NCBI GenBank assembly: GCA_036768485.1
Contig: JAVLUZ010000652.1
Span: 124,001 to 188,000, forward strand
From: Mermis nigrescens
Lineage: Eukaryota > Nematoda > Enoplea > Mermithida > Mermithidae
Direction of reading: 5' to 3'
DNA length: 64,000 nt
Below the pieces are notes generated by a model, which saw only the letters and a list, made by a program, of their open reading frames with translations, made no database searches and was not told where the DNA came from. Position 1 is the first letter of the stretch; each line of letters begins with the position of its first letter. Position numbers and translations under genes: made by a program. Of the stretch, positions 1 through 12,103 are shown piece by piece.

Positions 1-59
1 GTCACTGAATCGGATATTAAAGCACATCAAAGCTCCCTCATAATCTCTTTTTCTGAGCC

Positions 60-2057
60 AGTGAAAGATGTTTTCCGAAGTCAAATTTTTTTCAGAAGCC
101 GCAGAATATACTTCGATTTTTTGCGTTTTTAGCGGAAGTCTAATTCGTACTTTTTGTTCCATCGAAGCATTTTTCTTTGCTAGAACCCCGCTTGTAATTA
201 AGATGTTTTGGGTAAATCAGTAAGTAAACACATACGGTAACATGCCACAACAATGACAGCAGTCCAAGAACGCGGGAAACAACATTCTTCTGAACATCAG
301 CATTAACTTTTTTAAACCAGACAACTTTACCTCATTCAAACATATCAAATGTTTTAAGCGTAAACTTTATATAACTACTGGGTGTAAAGAACACTTACAC
401 TCAGATTCGTAATCCTGACGTCATATGAGATATTTTGAGAAAAATAAAGCTTTTGCAAGGCTCTGAAACTGAAGCTGATTTCCAGTGTGAACTTTACACA
501 ACTACTGGGTGTATAGGAAATTTGAAGTCAGATTCGTAATCCTGACCTTACGGAACATATTTTGAAAAAGTTAACGTTTTGCAACATTCTGGAAGTAAAA
601 TAAATTCGTAATGTAAACTATGCATTAGCGATAAATGAATAGTGCAAACTCTACACAATTACTGGGTGCAGAGAAAACTAACAGTCAGATTCGTAATTCT
701 GATGTTACATAGAACATTTTGAAAAAGATTATGCTTCCGCTACGTTCTATTGCTGAAATTAATTTTTAGTGTAACCTTTTCGCAACCAACCTTTACGTAA
801 AATAAGTTTTGGTCGGATTCGTAATTCTGATATTACTCTGATATTACAATTAATATTTCAGAAAAAATCAACTCTCTCACAATGGTCCGAATACAAATAA
901 ATATTAGATGTAAACCATTTTACACCAATGTTGAATGTAAGAATACGCGCCAAACTGACGTATGACGTTTGACCTCCAATACATTTTTAGACTTGTTATC
1001 ATGTCCAGACTCATCACTGAAGAAGTTGGCAGAAAAAACAAGACAGAAACACGTTTAACACCCCCGATTTTAGACTTTACATACACCTTTCAAAAAAGCT
1101 CAATATTGGTATAAATAGACACGATTTGCTGTTACGTGTACGCCTTTAAAAGTGCCTTAGTTTTTTTCTATTCGACTCACTCCGACTGCTAAACGAAAAA
1201 AAGGGGAACAAAAAATGGACAATAACGTATTTTTTCACCATCCTCCTAATTGCGAACCTATTTGAGATATTAATTAATCTAAAAAGGGAAGGAAACGTAC
1301 ATTTTCGCCCAATGTTACACCCACGATCGCGAACTCTACACCTCGGGAAGTAAATCAATATTGAGTTTTTCGAATGCAGTTTGCTGCGACGTGTAACCCA
1401 TAAGGCGTACTTTATTTTTATTTAAATCACATGTCTTGACTTATAACCGGAGAAGTTGGCGGAGAAACCTAAGACAAAAACCTGTTTTTTACACCATTTA
1501 CCAGATTGTAAATTTTAAACCCGTGGATCTAAATCCGTATTTAGTGTAGAAAAGCTTGATGGTAAAGCGAAAGTAGCCCTTGTTTTGTAATACATTTCTA
1601 TGAGGAAAAATTTCTTTGTACTCATACCCAGAGTTGTTGGCAGACAAAAAGGCCAAAATGTGTTTTTTCACCCTCAGATTCTTTACACTCTTTACACTGC
1701 CACTCTGAAAACAAGTCACTATTCAAAAAATAAAAAATTGATTTTCTGCTTACTTAATTGTCTACAATTTTTAAAAAATTAGACTAAACAGAATGCAAAA
1801 CTGAGTTAGACAAGTCGAGCGTCCGACCAAAATTTAAAAAAATCCTATATGTTATAACAATACAGTAAAACTTTTCACTCTTTACACACCGTGTATTGAT
1901 TTAAAAAATCAAAAAATACCCGCACCAAATTTTTTTATTATATATCTTTAAAAAAACCGGATATCCCAGATATGTGCCATTAGAGCTGTAGGGGGTGCAC
2001 CTGCGCAGGATTTAGAGGTATCCAAGTACAATAGGTACGCACTAACGCACTACACAT
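60..2057. repeat. Interspersed repeat, copy 1, with internal ~150-bp repeats
   Basis: This 2-kb non-coding block recurs in the same orientation at about 55690-58995. The left end shares a GCAGAATATAC..CGATTTTTTGCG segment and the right end shares GAGCTGTAGGGGGTGC-type sequence before a GGTACGC..TAACGC motif. Inside, a degenerate unit of about 150 bp repeats, recognisable by AACTTTACACAACTACTGGGTGT followed by GATTCGTAAT. No coding potential was found. It is probably a non-autonomous transposon or satellite-derived element of unknown class. Confidence 0.7.
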
Positions 2058-2271
2058 GATAAACATATTTTTTATATATACCAGCCTTAAATATAAGTCC
2101 AGAGGGTCTTATTTTTTCAAAAATTACGCACACAACTTAACCTAAAATGCAAAAATAATTTGTACCTATTATTGAATCAACAATGATACCGCAATCGCAA
2201 TACGCTGATTTAATCTCCGAATAAACGCTATCACGCCTATGAATAAATTTTTTGATTTATTAAAAATTTTC

Positions 2272-2757
2272 TTATAAATTTGTATCTTCAAGCAGTAAAA
2301 ACAGTGCTAATTTGTCAAACAGTCCTGTTTTCCGCATAAAACCTTTGAAAAATGTGCAAAAGATGTGCGAGTCTGTGAAAAGAAGCTTGAGATTGTATGC
2401 GAATTGTTTTATAGTCTTTGATGCACGTTTGGAGCTACATAAATATACTGTAATTACCGAAGAAGCAGCGCAGCTTTTTGTAATGATAACTTCATCATCA
2501 TGGCATCTAAAATCGATCAACACCTGCTCGATTCCCGTACGTATGATTTCGCATATGTCAGGAGGCGCTGGCAATTTCAGATTGTACAACGGATTACCAT
2601 TCCCGTAATTTTCATGTAGAGGATCGCAAAACTTTTCGTAGTTATAAATGGGAAAAGAAACTAACTTGTCGCCTCGCAATGATTCGATTGATAGTGGCGC
2701 TTTACGCGGTTTCGAGAATATGTGAAAGAACGGTCTAACAGGTAAGGCATTTGACTC
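2272..2757 (-). CDS. Terminal exon of an unrecognised host gene (about 161 residues)
   Basis: The minus-strand frame is open from a T-rich acceptor (TTTTTTAG, ending at 2758) to a TAA at 2272-2274, with no ATG near its start, as expected of a 3' terminal exon. The protein has a basic, proline-containing start (residues near PRKAPLS), then a region with several cysteines (DICEII, DFRCHDDE, TKSCAASS) and a leucine-rich tail (ALFLLLEDTNL). I do not recognise the family. The splice signal and open length support a real exon; upstream exons would lie at higher coordinates and were not found. The plus-strand frame opposite it is a shadow. Confidence 0.5.
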   Translation of the reverse strand, partial: ESNALPVRPFFHIFSKPRKAPLSIESLRGDKLVSFPIYNYEKFCDPLHENYGNGNPLYNLKLPAPPDICEIIRTGIEQVLIDFRCHDDEVIITKSCAASSVITVYLCSSKRASKTIKQFAYNLKLLFTDSHIFCTFFKGFMRKTGLFDKLALFLLLEDTNL

Positions 2758-3594
2758 CTAAAAAAACGCTACACATAATGATATATCTACGCATAATCGA
2801 AAAGCGATAGATTATGCAGTACAACAAAATCAAACATTCGACAGAAAAACAGAAATTCCGCTCGTACATATGTATGTGATGTGTTTAGTGATTGACCGTT
2901 GGGTTATCGATAGATCCGAGCAGACAAGCAGGTGAGGTAAAGACCACAGATGCAAAACATCACTGTTTGGATTGAGACAGAAAGGGTTTACGGTGAAATA
3001 TTTTACCATATTTTTTCTAAAAATTTCCCATTTCGGGCGTCTATAACTCAAATCGCACGTGCAGGTCTGTTCTCAACCTTACAGGAGGACGAAAGTTGAA
3101 ATGTTTTGGCGAAAATAGGACAAAACTAAGTAAAAATCACAACTTTCTTGCTAAACAGTGGCCAATAATAACGGATCTTGACTCTTTCAGATGGTCGACT
3201 AAATGACAATACAGTGATTTACATGTATCCACCAAAATTACCGAAATATAAAATACAAATGAGGTAATATCTTTTGAACTTTTAGATTTCGAAAGTGCCC
3301 AACAGCGAGCATTCTGTTACTTATGCGTATGTACCTTCGTGGCACTCTCCACGTAAGAACTTCAAGTAAATAAAAGGCTCTAACGTTGAATTACCCCCAG
3401 CGATTTATATATAAGATACAGTAACCAAATTTTACAATACATTGCTCGTAGTCACAACTTTTGCGTAAGAGATCAAGTAGATAAGATGACACGAGTAATG
3501 GATCTTGGACTTTAGTTACTGTTAGCTCATGGGAAATCGCCGGGGGAAAACAGACAACGTTAAATTGCTGCACTTGACATTAACTGCGCCATCG
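2758..3594. other. Non-coding stretch
   Basis: AT-rich sequence without convincing exons. Short open frames here lack splice signals and domain resemblance. It probably is intron or 5' sequence of the gene ending at 2272, but nothing specific can be identified. Confidence 0.4.
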
Positions 3595-3845
3595 TATCAT
3601 AGGTGGGCGGCACCAAAGTTCCAATTAGGTGCAAGATTTCTTCAAAGGTCAAAAATGGCCCTAAATATGATTGTACGGCGAAAAAAATATTATTTTCAAC
3701 GTTTCTCATCAAGCACTATCCATTGGCATCAAAAAATTGCGAAAAAAACAAAAAAATTTCAAAAATTGAATTCTGGGAGGTATTTTGGTTTCTGGGGGTG
3801 CAGCATACCCCCAAACGCTCATGCCCAGGTATGCTTCCTATTCAT
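3595..3845. repeat. Dispersed repeat family 1 (partial copy)
   Basis: About 250 bp containing TAGGTGGGCGGCACCA, then GAGCACTATCCATTGGCATC-like sequence, then TTTCTGGGGGTGCAGCATACC. The same unit appears at 8098-8556 (inverted pair), 12780-13055 (reverse), 15795-16085 and 21110-21370. The copies share edges rich in G runs and a central AT-rich part. It is non-coding; the frames across it are shadows. Confidence 0.75.
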
Positions 3846-4099
3846 AATTGAATGAATTAACATCAATGAACTAAATATGAAAACTTATTTTCTCTTCAGC
3901 TTTTTTGGACAACATTCGTAGTAAAGGTACCTACAGAAAGTGTATATTTAAAAAGATCGACGACGTAGGAAATAAACCTGATTTACATACTCGTTCACTT
4001 TAAATTCGCATCCATGTCCGACTTATAAAAAATATTATTTTTTGATTTAGGACAATGAAAAAATTAAATTTTAATCATAGGAAAAAACGGTGAGCGGGT

Positions 4100-5835
4100 A
4101 TGCCAGTTCTAGAGGAATCGAAACTCCCCGCTCGAAAAAAAGATTGGGATGTACAACCGCCACATAATTCACAATTGCCGCATAGTTCACAACCGCTGCA
4201 TATTACAGAACCGCCGCATTGGAATGCACAACCGCCGCATAATGTACTACCGCCGCATAGTTCACAACAGCCGCAAAATACAGGACCGCCGCATACGTAA
4301 TTCACAACCGCCATATAATACAGAACCGCCGCAATAGCTATTTACACAAGAAATGTGTCTCAGATCAGGTGGATGTACCTGTAAAACATGTCATTTATGC
4401 GCGGTTCTTGTTTACTTAAACAAAATTTAGTGAAAGTCATTTTTAGGAAAAATAGGGTATTATCCTAGCACGTCTCCACCTTCGGAAAAACGTATCCTTG
4501 AACATCATCATTGTGCGAAAGTCATCGATCATAGTCATATTTGGTACGCTGATGACGAATATGATGGCCATTGTTAACAAAAATGTTTACATTTAATTAT
4601 ATATGCAAATTTATGCAAATTCTATTCAAATTCGAAATTGTGCCTCACCAGTTGTGGTCTGATTTGATTAGCTGATTATGAATACAGTAATCATTCATGA
4701 TACAAAGGCAGGTATTATTTTAAATTTTTTCTGGCAATAACAGAATCGCCGTATGTGCTATAGATCTTGAGATATAAAACATACATACTTGTGTTCCACC
4801 TTTTCTCGCGACAGGTTTTTTCTTTTTTGTGAAAATTCAAACATTGTAATATCTCAGCGAATATTTGATCTATTTCAACAAACTTCTTTTTGTTTAAAAG
4901 CCAACTTAATGCTGCACCTAAATCAATAAAAAAAACTTTTGTACAGCTATTGTAATCCTGGCGCTTTGCCAAAAAGTGCTATTTTTAGCCCCAAACTTTG
5001 ATTCCCTGTATCTCGAGAACTAAGAGGATGAAAAATATGAGGTTTTCGTTTTCATGTTGAGCTGGTATATTGTACCTAAGACCTTTGGGCACCTTTGTGT
5101 GAAGTTTAATTGAAGATTTCCTGAAAAACTTAAAAAATAAAAAGAGAAAAGAGAAAAATTATTAAAAAACAAAAAAAAGCAAAAATGAAAAAAATTAAAA
5201 ATTAAAAAAAGAAAAAATTAAAAAAATTAATATGATAGTCATTTTTGTCAAAACTGACTATCATATTCGTCATAAGCGTACCAAATGTGACTATAAACGA
5301 TTACTTATGCACAAAAACAGTGTTCAAGGACACGTTTTTCCGAAGGTGGAGACGTGCTAGGATAATACCAAATAATAGATGGTTGACTAAGAAACAGACC
5401 ATATTTGCAAACCCGAAACTTTTTAGCTATAGGCGATAACCGAGTTTGTCAATTAGTTGCACATTCAAGTGCCGAAATTTTGACACTTTTGAGCCAAACG
5501 TGAATTAAAAGGTGACATTTTACAATTTTACAAAGAAACGACAATTCTGGGGAGTTGCAGTACAGCCATATTGCGGAGTCAGTAGCCGTTCTGGTCCTCA
5601 AGAACACGTATGCATATAACGTGTGTAACGACTTATAAATTACGCGGCGGCTCTGTACCATGCAGAGGTTGTGAACTACGATAGGGCGGTTTTGAGTTAC
5701 GTATGCGGCGGTAGTGAACTATGCGGCGGTTGTGAATTATGCTGCACTTGCGAATTGAATGCAGTGGTTATGTACTATATGGCGATTGTAAACTATGCGT
5801 CGGTCGTGATTTATGTAGCGCTTGTGCATCCGACC
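4100..5835. mobile_element. Foldback element with minisatellite ends
   Basis: The two ends are long inverted repeats. 4450-4510 (TATTATCCTAGCACGTCTCC and following) is the reverse complement of 5315-5368, and 4500-4565 matches 5245-5300 inverted. Outside these, 4135-4335 carries an 18-bp tandem unit (CACAACCGCCGCATAATT) and 5660-5830 carries the same unit inverted. The centre (4700-5240) is AT-rich with a long purine-rich A/G tract near 5120-5240. No transposase was found, so it looks like a non-autonomous foldback transposon of about 1.7 kb. Confidence 0.65.
4135..4337. repeat. 18-bp minisatellite (CACAACCGCCGCATAATT)
   Basis: About ten degenerate copies of an 18-bp unit in tandem. Because 18 is a multiple of three, every frame through it stays open and yields repetitive peptide shadows; these are not genes. 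Confidence 0.8.
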
Positions 5836-7135
5836 CTATGCACAACCGCCGCATAGATCACAACCACCGCATAGTTCACAACCACCGCATAATACAGAAC
5901 CACCACATTAGAATGCACAACTGCCACGCCACATAATTCACAACGGCCGCATAAAACAGAACTGCCACAAACGTAATTCAGAACCGCCGCATAATTCATA
6001 AATCGCAAATTACGTTGTATGCATACGTTCTCTAGAGGGAGTTTGACCTCCAGAATGTTTTGACTCCTAGAATGGCTACTGACCCCTGCGACCCCGCAGA
6101 ATTGTCGATTCATTGTAAAATCGTAGAAAGTGCATTTTTTAGCTCATTTGTGGCTCAAAAGTGTCAAATCTTCGGCGGTTGAATTTACAATTAATTGACA
6201 GAGGCCCTTACTGAACTCAGTTATCAATGAAAGCTAAAAAATGTCGGGTTCGCAAATATAGCCGGTTTCTTAGTCGGCCATTTATTATTCCCAAAAACGA
6301 CTTTACTAAATTTTATTTAACTAATTAAACGAGAAATGGGACCTTTTCTAGAATATCCCCCCACCGTTTTTCCCAATGACTACTAACTTTTTAAAAATTT
6401 CATTATTAGCTATAGTGTACACACTTATTTACAAGTTGATTTTAAACTTTAAATGTAAGTTTAAACTATTAATGATTCGATAAAATTTTGAAGATTCGAT
6501 AAAATTTTGAAGTAAATTTTTTTTTAAATTTTAAATTTTTTTTATAAAATTTTAAATTTTTTTTATAAAATTTTGATAAAATTTTGCAGATTCGATAAAA
6601 TTTTGAAGGATATAGCGTTATTTATGCCGGCACCTTGATTTACTTAGCTTATTTATGAAGCACTTATTAAATAAGTAGTTACATCTGAAAATAATTCATA
6701 GGTACCTACCTTGAAATACCACATATAAAGGAATTCGCATAATTTGTGCTTTCGACCGGATGGCGAGATGGTAAAAGCGCCCAACTATAGAACTGAAGCT
6801 CCCGGGTTCGAATCCGACCGATTCCAAACGATTTATGCCGAAAAAAGTTACGAAAATCGGTGGGGGGAAATTCTAGAAAAGATCCGAGAAATGTTGATGA
6901 GTTATTTGTTTTACGTGTGCATGCCTGATCTAAGACACGATTCTTGTGTCAGCAATTGCAGGGGTTCTGTACTATGCGGCAGTTGTGAACCACATAGGCG
7001 GCGGTTGTGAATAATGCGGTGGTAGTGAATTGTACGGCGAGTGTGCTTTCCAATATGGCAGTTCTGTTCTATGCGGCGGTTGTGAACTATGTGGCGGTTA
7101 TGTGTTATGCGGCGTTTGTGCATCCCAATCGAAAA
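5836..7135. mobile_element. Second foldback element with minisatellite ends and a tRNA-like internal promoter
   Basis: It abuts the preceding element and has the same build: forward minisatellite at 5836-6000, inverted minisatellite at 6955-7130. The inner arms also pair: the TTTTCTAGAAT..CCCCCCACCG block near 6335-6372 is the reverse complement of 6858-6890. The middle is AT-rich with repeated GATTCGATAAAATTTTG. A tRNA-like segment lies near the right arm. No transposase is seen. Confidence 0.6.
6757..6830 (+). other. tRNA-like segment with A and B boxes
   Basis: The segment has an A-box-like TGGCGAGATGG and a perfect B box, GGTTCGAATCC, about 40 bp apart, the arrangement of a tRNA or tRNA-derived SINE promoter. 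The anticodon and T stems do not pair well, so it is unlikely to be a working tRNA. It probably is a tRNA-derived Pol III promoter captured within the foldback element. Confidence 0.45.
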
Positions 7136-7540
7136 AATAAGCACAATTTACATACGTATGCAACGCGAATATTGCGGTAAACAAGAATTCCTGACCGGTT
7201 TTGAGTGATTTGTCAAATACCATGAATCAAGCCCATTCTATGGGGTCTAGCTTGCGTCAAAAAATCTTCAAAGGAAAAAAGGTACAATAAAAATATGTGA
7301 TAGGTCAAGTCAGCCATTTTTCATACATTTTTCTGCTCAAGAACTACAATAAACGGTAAAGTAGGCAGAAAAGTTTGATAAATCAAGCGGCATTACGTCG
7401 ACAATGAATCAATCAAGTAATCGTTGGCTTTGTTATATTAGGTAGGATGTAATTCCCCAACTTTTCCGACTCTAACGCACATTGGAGAATGTATATACAT
7501 ATTGTTCACAAAAATCCGTCAGATAAATTAAAACTCTTAC

Positions 7541-7838
7541 TGCTGACGGTAATACAATTTCTTCCTTATTACTTTTCCGACGCATATCCAACCTGATAGT
7601 TTTACATGAAATGGAGAATTCGAAAATAGCCTTTTCGCAATCCCACTTTGTGGTTACTTTAACACCATTTACGTAGCTGATGCGATCAGTGGGCAATATG
7701 CCAACTTCGGCGCCTAAGCTGCCTTCAATCACCGAGGTCACATACACACGTCCGTTGCGCGAAACAACGCTCAAACCAAGGGGCTTTTGTGTAATAGTAG
7801 GAATCTTTACAACATATGGATTCCAACGAGTTGCGCAG
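7541..7838 (-). CDS. PDZ-domain exon of a host gene
   Basis: A 298-nt exon is bounded by a good acceptor (TATCATTTCCAG just above 7838) and donor (GTAAGAG at 7540 downward). Its frame encodes about 99 residues with the features of a PDZ domain: an LGLSVV carboxylate-binding-loop-like segment, then VYVTSVIEGSLGAEVGI, then ILPTDRISYVNGVKV, then helix residues DCEKAIFEF and a final strand KTIRLDMR. PDZ domains bind C-terminal peptides in scaffold proteins. The flanking exons were not found, so the gene identity is unknown. The frame continues past the donor into intron. Confidence 0.75.
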
Positions 7839-8097
7839 CTGGAAATGATAACAAAGAAATAAAATCTAGAAAATTCGTAGAAACGATAGAGCTAGGCTTT
7901 AAAGTTTACAATCCTACAGTTCTTGACAATGGGCACATTCTTTATTTATCCCAAGATGGTCTTTTCTTTTGCTTAGTTACTCATTGATTCCGAAGTCCTT
8001 TTATCAGAGTAGTAATTATATAACTTATAATTACATGTGGGCGTGGGGACGGGATTTGGAAGGTATGCGTCATACGAGGGCGTGGGGGCTTCAGGGG

Positions 8098-8556
8098 GTA
8101 TGCATCATAGGTGGGCTGCACCAATTTTCTGGGGAGGGGGGTTAAAAAATTTTCAAAGGTCAAAAAATGGTCTTAAAAGTGGTCGTATGGCGAAAGAAAC
8201 ACCATTTTTCGACGTTTCTCATCGAGCACTATCCAATGGCATCAAAGAACCACTAAAAAAGCAAATAAAATTTTCAAAATTTGAATCCTGGGTGGGGTAT
8301 TTTGATTTCTGGGGCGAGTATAACAACTTATGGGGGTGCATTCCCGCTACCCCCCACGCCCACACGTGGTATGCATCCCTGGAATTCAATTTTTGAATTT
8401 TTTGTTTTTTTTCGCAATTTTTTGATGCCAATGAATAGTGCTCGATGAGAAATATTGAAAAATGGTGTTTTTCGCCATACCACCATTTTCAGGCCATTCT
8501 TTGACATGAGAAATCTTGCACCCCCTCAGAATTTTGGTGCTGTCCACCTATGGTTC
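8098..8556. mobile_element. Family 1 foldback element, complete copy
   Basis: The left half (CATAGGTGGGCTGCACCA onward) and the right half (ending GGTGCTGTCCACCTATG) are inverted copies of each other, each with the GAGCACTATC/GATAGTGCTC core. About 450 bp, non-coding. This copy shows that family 1 is a palindromic MITE-like element and that other copies in the window are halves or rearranged versions. Confidence 0.65.
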
Positions 8557-8589
8557 TAAGCTCTGTGACATGTTTTTTTGTTGGAAATT

Positions 8590-9480
8590 CGGCACTTATG
8601 CAATTTAAGAGGACAAATTTTTTCCAAAATTACCATTTTTGGGGTAATTTTGTATCCGGATAACTAATTCAGCATTCATTTTTGATTTCAGACAAAATTT
8701 GGGTGAAAACTCAGGTTTTTTGTAATTTTTGTGGAAAAATTTCAAAATTTTTTTCTCGTATTTTTAAATATTCTAGGGTAATTTTCTACGCTGATGATGA
8801 ATTTAGCATTCATTTTTCATTTCCGTTAAAATTTGGGTGACAAATCAGGTTTTTGTCATTTTTGTAAAAAATTTCGAAAAAATGTTACCAATTGAGTTTG
8901 GGATGGAAAGTTCATATTTGAAAGAATTAGGAGACGGTCGGCATTATTGACCGAGTTATAGGCTGTTGAAGTTCATGTGTTTAGGGATGGGCGAAAAGTA
9001 AGCTCTGCCTTTGGGAATGTCTCGGATTAGTCTCAACTGTGACTGAGCAGGGTTACCAATGTCTTAGGCTTAGGCTTAGTTATGTGCATTCAGATTGATG
9101 CCACCGCATGGGCTAAGCCTGCGATTCATGGAGCAAAAATTGCGGAGCGAGCGAAACGAGCGGAGCAATTTTCGCTCCATTTATGTCTTAGGCTTAGCCC
9201 ATGTCTAGCACTAATCTGAATCCGCAAGCAATTGATGTCGCCACGAATTAAAATACTGAAGGTAATGAAAAATGAATGCTAAATTCGTCATCAGCGTGCA
9301 AAATTACCTTAGAATGAGCAAAAATACGAAAAAAAATTTTTTTGGAATTTTTCACTTTGTCTAAAATCAAAAATGAATGCTGGTTTCGTTATCAGCGTGC
9401 AAAATTAACCCAGAAAATTGTAATTTTCGGAAAAAAATTTCAAAATTTCTGTCCTAAACTGCATAAAAGCCGAAAATTCT
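8590..9480. mobile_element. Long foldback element (~890 bp)
   Basis: The outer ends (TATGCAATTTAAGAGGACA near 8596 and the inverted equivalent near 9450-9470) and successive internal blocks with CAGCATTCATTTTTGATTTC pair as inverted repeats. The centre, 9120-9180, is a tight hairpin around GCGGAGCGAGCGAAACGAGC. No coding sequence. MITE-like, class unknown. Confidence 0.55.
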
Positions 9481-9985
9481 AGTCCCACAAAAATTTGAAA
9501 AGATATAGTACTTGCGATTACCAGAAGCAGCCACTCATCACTAAATTCTATAAGTTCTTTCTTTGCCACATAAAAAAACTAATCGCAAAGTTGTTCATAG
9601 GCAAAACATAGGACAACATTTTGTAGGGACAGGAAATAAAATGCGACAACTATATTAGTAAAGTAATAAGTTTAATTTAGACTATCTCGCATGATGTGTA
9701 ATGTGCACTTTGTTTAAAATGTTTAAATCCGTGAATAACGATTTACACCCTAGAGCCTTGGGCGCGGGCTCCTGCATCCCGGCCATTCCACAGGTTCCTA
9801 AGGACTATGTAACACAGAAGTAGCGGTTGTAAGAGGCTTCTGCGGACAAAACTGTATGTTAAGCGAAAAAAGAATGGATTGTGGGTATGTACCAAACCAA
9901 TACCTGCATATTTTGAACAATTTTTGACGATCGTAACGCCATTTCTCAAATTTTTTCACCCTTCGCTACAAGTATGAGGTGGTGT

Positions 9986-10530
9986 AGTCTGTTCCATTTC
10001 AAAGAGCCCATTTTCGCTTTACGGTTTAGATCGCTGAGGTAGCTTGTTACTAGTGAAATATTGGGCGTGTTATGTTAGGTTATAGTCTGTTTCACGTTAC
10101 TTCGTGCATAAATTGTAGGAATTTTCAGCGACAGTAAGCTCGCAATCTGTCAGCTTATTGACGGAGATAATTTTAAAATTTATGACCGAAGTTGACCGAC
10201 TATAGGTGTTAGGCAAAGCACATTAAGCATCAATTATAGTCTGTTTCACATGAGTTTGGGCATAAATTTTGAGGATTTTTTCGAAAGTTAGCCGACGGAT
10301 TTCGGTAATTATATGTATATCGAATTAATGCTATAATCGCAATCTGTCGGCCTATTGTCGAACATAGTTTTTAAAATTTATGCCCAAACTTGTGTGAAAC
10401 AGACTATAGAAGAATTTTAAGCGACCAGTCGTTATGAGAGCATAAATTGAAGACGCCATTTATGCAGTGAAAAACTAATACAGCAAGTCTTCAGCGAACA
10501 GGAATCGTTTGGAATGGAACAGACTATAGA
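9986..10530. mobile_element. MITE with two nested MITEs
   Basis: The outer element begins AGTCTGTTCCATTTCAAA and ends TTTGGAATGGAACAGACTAT, and matches the uninterrupted copy at 26171-26410. Two copies of a second family are inserted in it: 10081-10204 and 10237-10409, the latter with clean terminal repeats TATAGTCTGTTTCACA...GTGAAACAGACTATA. TA-type ends suggest mobilisation by a Tc1/mariner-type transposase. Non-coding. Confidence 0.75.
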
Positions 10531-11224
10531 TAAGTACTTATGTAGGTGCCATGTCGGTCTGTAAGAGCAATTGCAGTTAAGATTCGCGCGGTTGATACAC
10601 ACAGACGGTCCCGACGACATGTCGCAAAAGCAAATGAAATTCGGCCCATCGGTAAATCAAGGCGCATGATTAAAAAGTAAAACTCTTCAAAACCACTTGG
10701 CTTTTATAGCAAGCATCAAAGTTATGAGCTTTGAATTTTCGGCAAAAATATCAGTTTCGGAATTTGTCTAATAGCTCAATCGATACTCAATCGCTTTTTC
10801 ATGAATTTTTTACCAATTTGTAGAAAACATATACGCTCTACATGCTAATGACAGTTATTTTTCGTTTTCAAATATTTTTATGTATGATAGTGGTGCTAAT
10901 TCAAAATTTTTTTGCCCAATCTTCGTAATTCTAGACCTGTAAACATCTTGTTACAGCAAAATAATCACCACATTAGATAGAGAATTTTTTTAGAGATCAA
11001 AAATATCTTTGAAATTTTTTGTCTGATCTATGGTTCTTGTTTAGTGCTGATTTTTCAGTATTTGTCGGTGAACATAATTTGTACACAATTACACACATTG
11101 TCTTACGCTCCGGTTCGTTCATACCAAAGACATTGATTAAGGAAGATGACAAAGCTTTCTTTATTCATATGCGAAGATATTGTATTTATAGCACACAGCA
11201 TACCTACACATACGACCATAGATG

Positions 11225-11960
11225 TACAGTATGATGATCGATATAGGGGTCAGTCTGTCTGGGAATCAGTAAATGAGTTTTTCAGGGCCAAAATGACGTC
11301 GAAACTGGTATAAATGTTAAAATAGCAGAAAACTACTTCAATCTACAGTTTTTGATCAACTTCAAGCACTTTTAGAGACAATTTTTGATTTTCACCGTTT
11401 TATACTTCATTTTATCTCTTTTTAAGATTTCCTACAATTTTTCCATTTCAAGGGTTCAGACACCGAGCGGGCTTAGGAGAAGTCAAATTTCGAGGTTTCT
11501 TAGAGCTAAATTTGGACTACGTAGGATCAAGGTAGAACGGACAAAATTGCCATCAGAATAGTGTTTCGTATTGATTCCTCCGGCACTTAGCGACAAACGG
11601 TTAGACGGCAGTCCGTTTTTTCCTAAATTCTGCCTTATTTTTCGCCGTAAAAATTCCCCATTCGTCCTTCTGGGCTGGGGTCTGAACCAGACATGCACTG
11701 GGGATCTAGAATCCCGAAATTGCAGAACAGAAACTTCCTGCCAAAAATGAAGCAAAAATCAAAGCCGAAAATAGTCAAAAATATTATGTGCCTTACACAA
11801 AAATGTTTGAAATCAACCAAAAACTATTAGACAAAGTAATTCTTACGCTATTTCGACGTTTTTAGATAATTTGATGGGCACTGTAATCAAAAAACTCAGA
11901 AAATTATCTTTTCGGACCCGGCTTACCTTGAGACTCGGCTTTCTGCGCATCTACTATGCA
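11225..11960. repeat. Dispersed repeat family 2 (foldback-like)
   Basis: Inverted halves flank a middle segment with GACATGCA..GGGGTCTAG-type sequence. Related copies lie at 12440-12780, 16085-16525, 17500-17765 and 60170-60430. The halves contain AAGCACTTTT and AACGCTATTT-type blocks that pair with each other. Non-coding; the frames across it are shadows. Confidence 0.55.
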
Positions 11961-12103
11961 CCCCTGAACTCTTATATGAATCTTTAATATAGACTTCAAT
12001 CCCCATGTGAATGTCTGCATATGACCACACATGGGCAGCGCCAAAATGTTTAGCGTCTAAGAACCAAAACTGGCCTATTTTGACCTTTAATGGGGGTCTA
12101 GAG

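Noticed and set aside
4075..4337. Repetitive Cys/Gly and His/Pro-rich peptides on both strands
   Set aside because: Products of an 18-bp minisatellite that keeps all frames open; no gene signals.
6757..6830. A functional tRNA gene
   Set aside because: A and B boxes are present but stems pair poorly; kept only as tRNA-like.
4135..7130. CRISPR-like array
   Set aside because: Units are contiguous 18-mers without unique spacers, in a eukaryotic foldback element.
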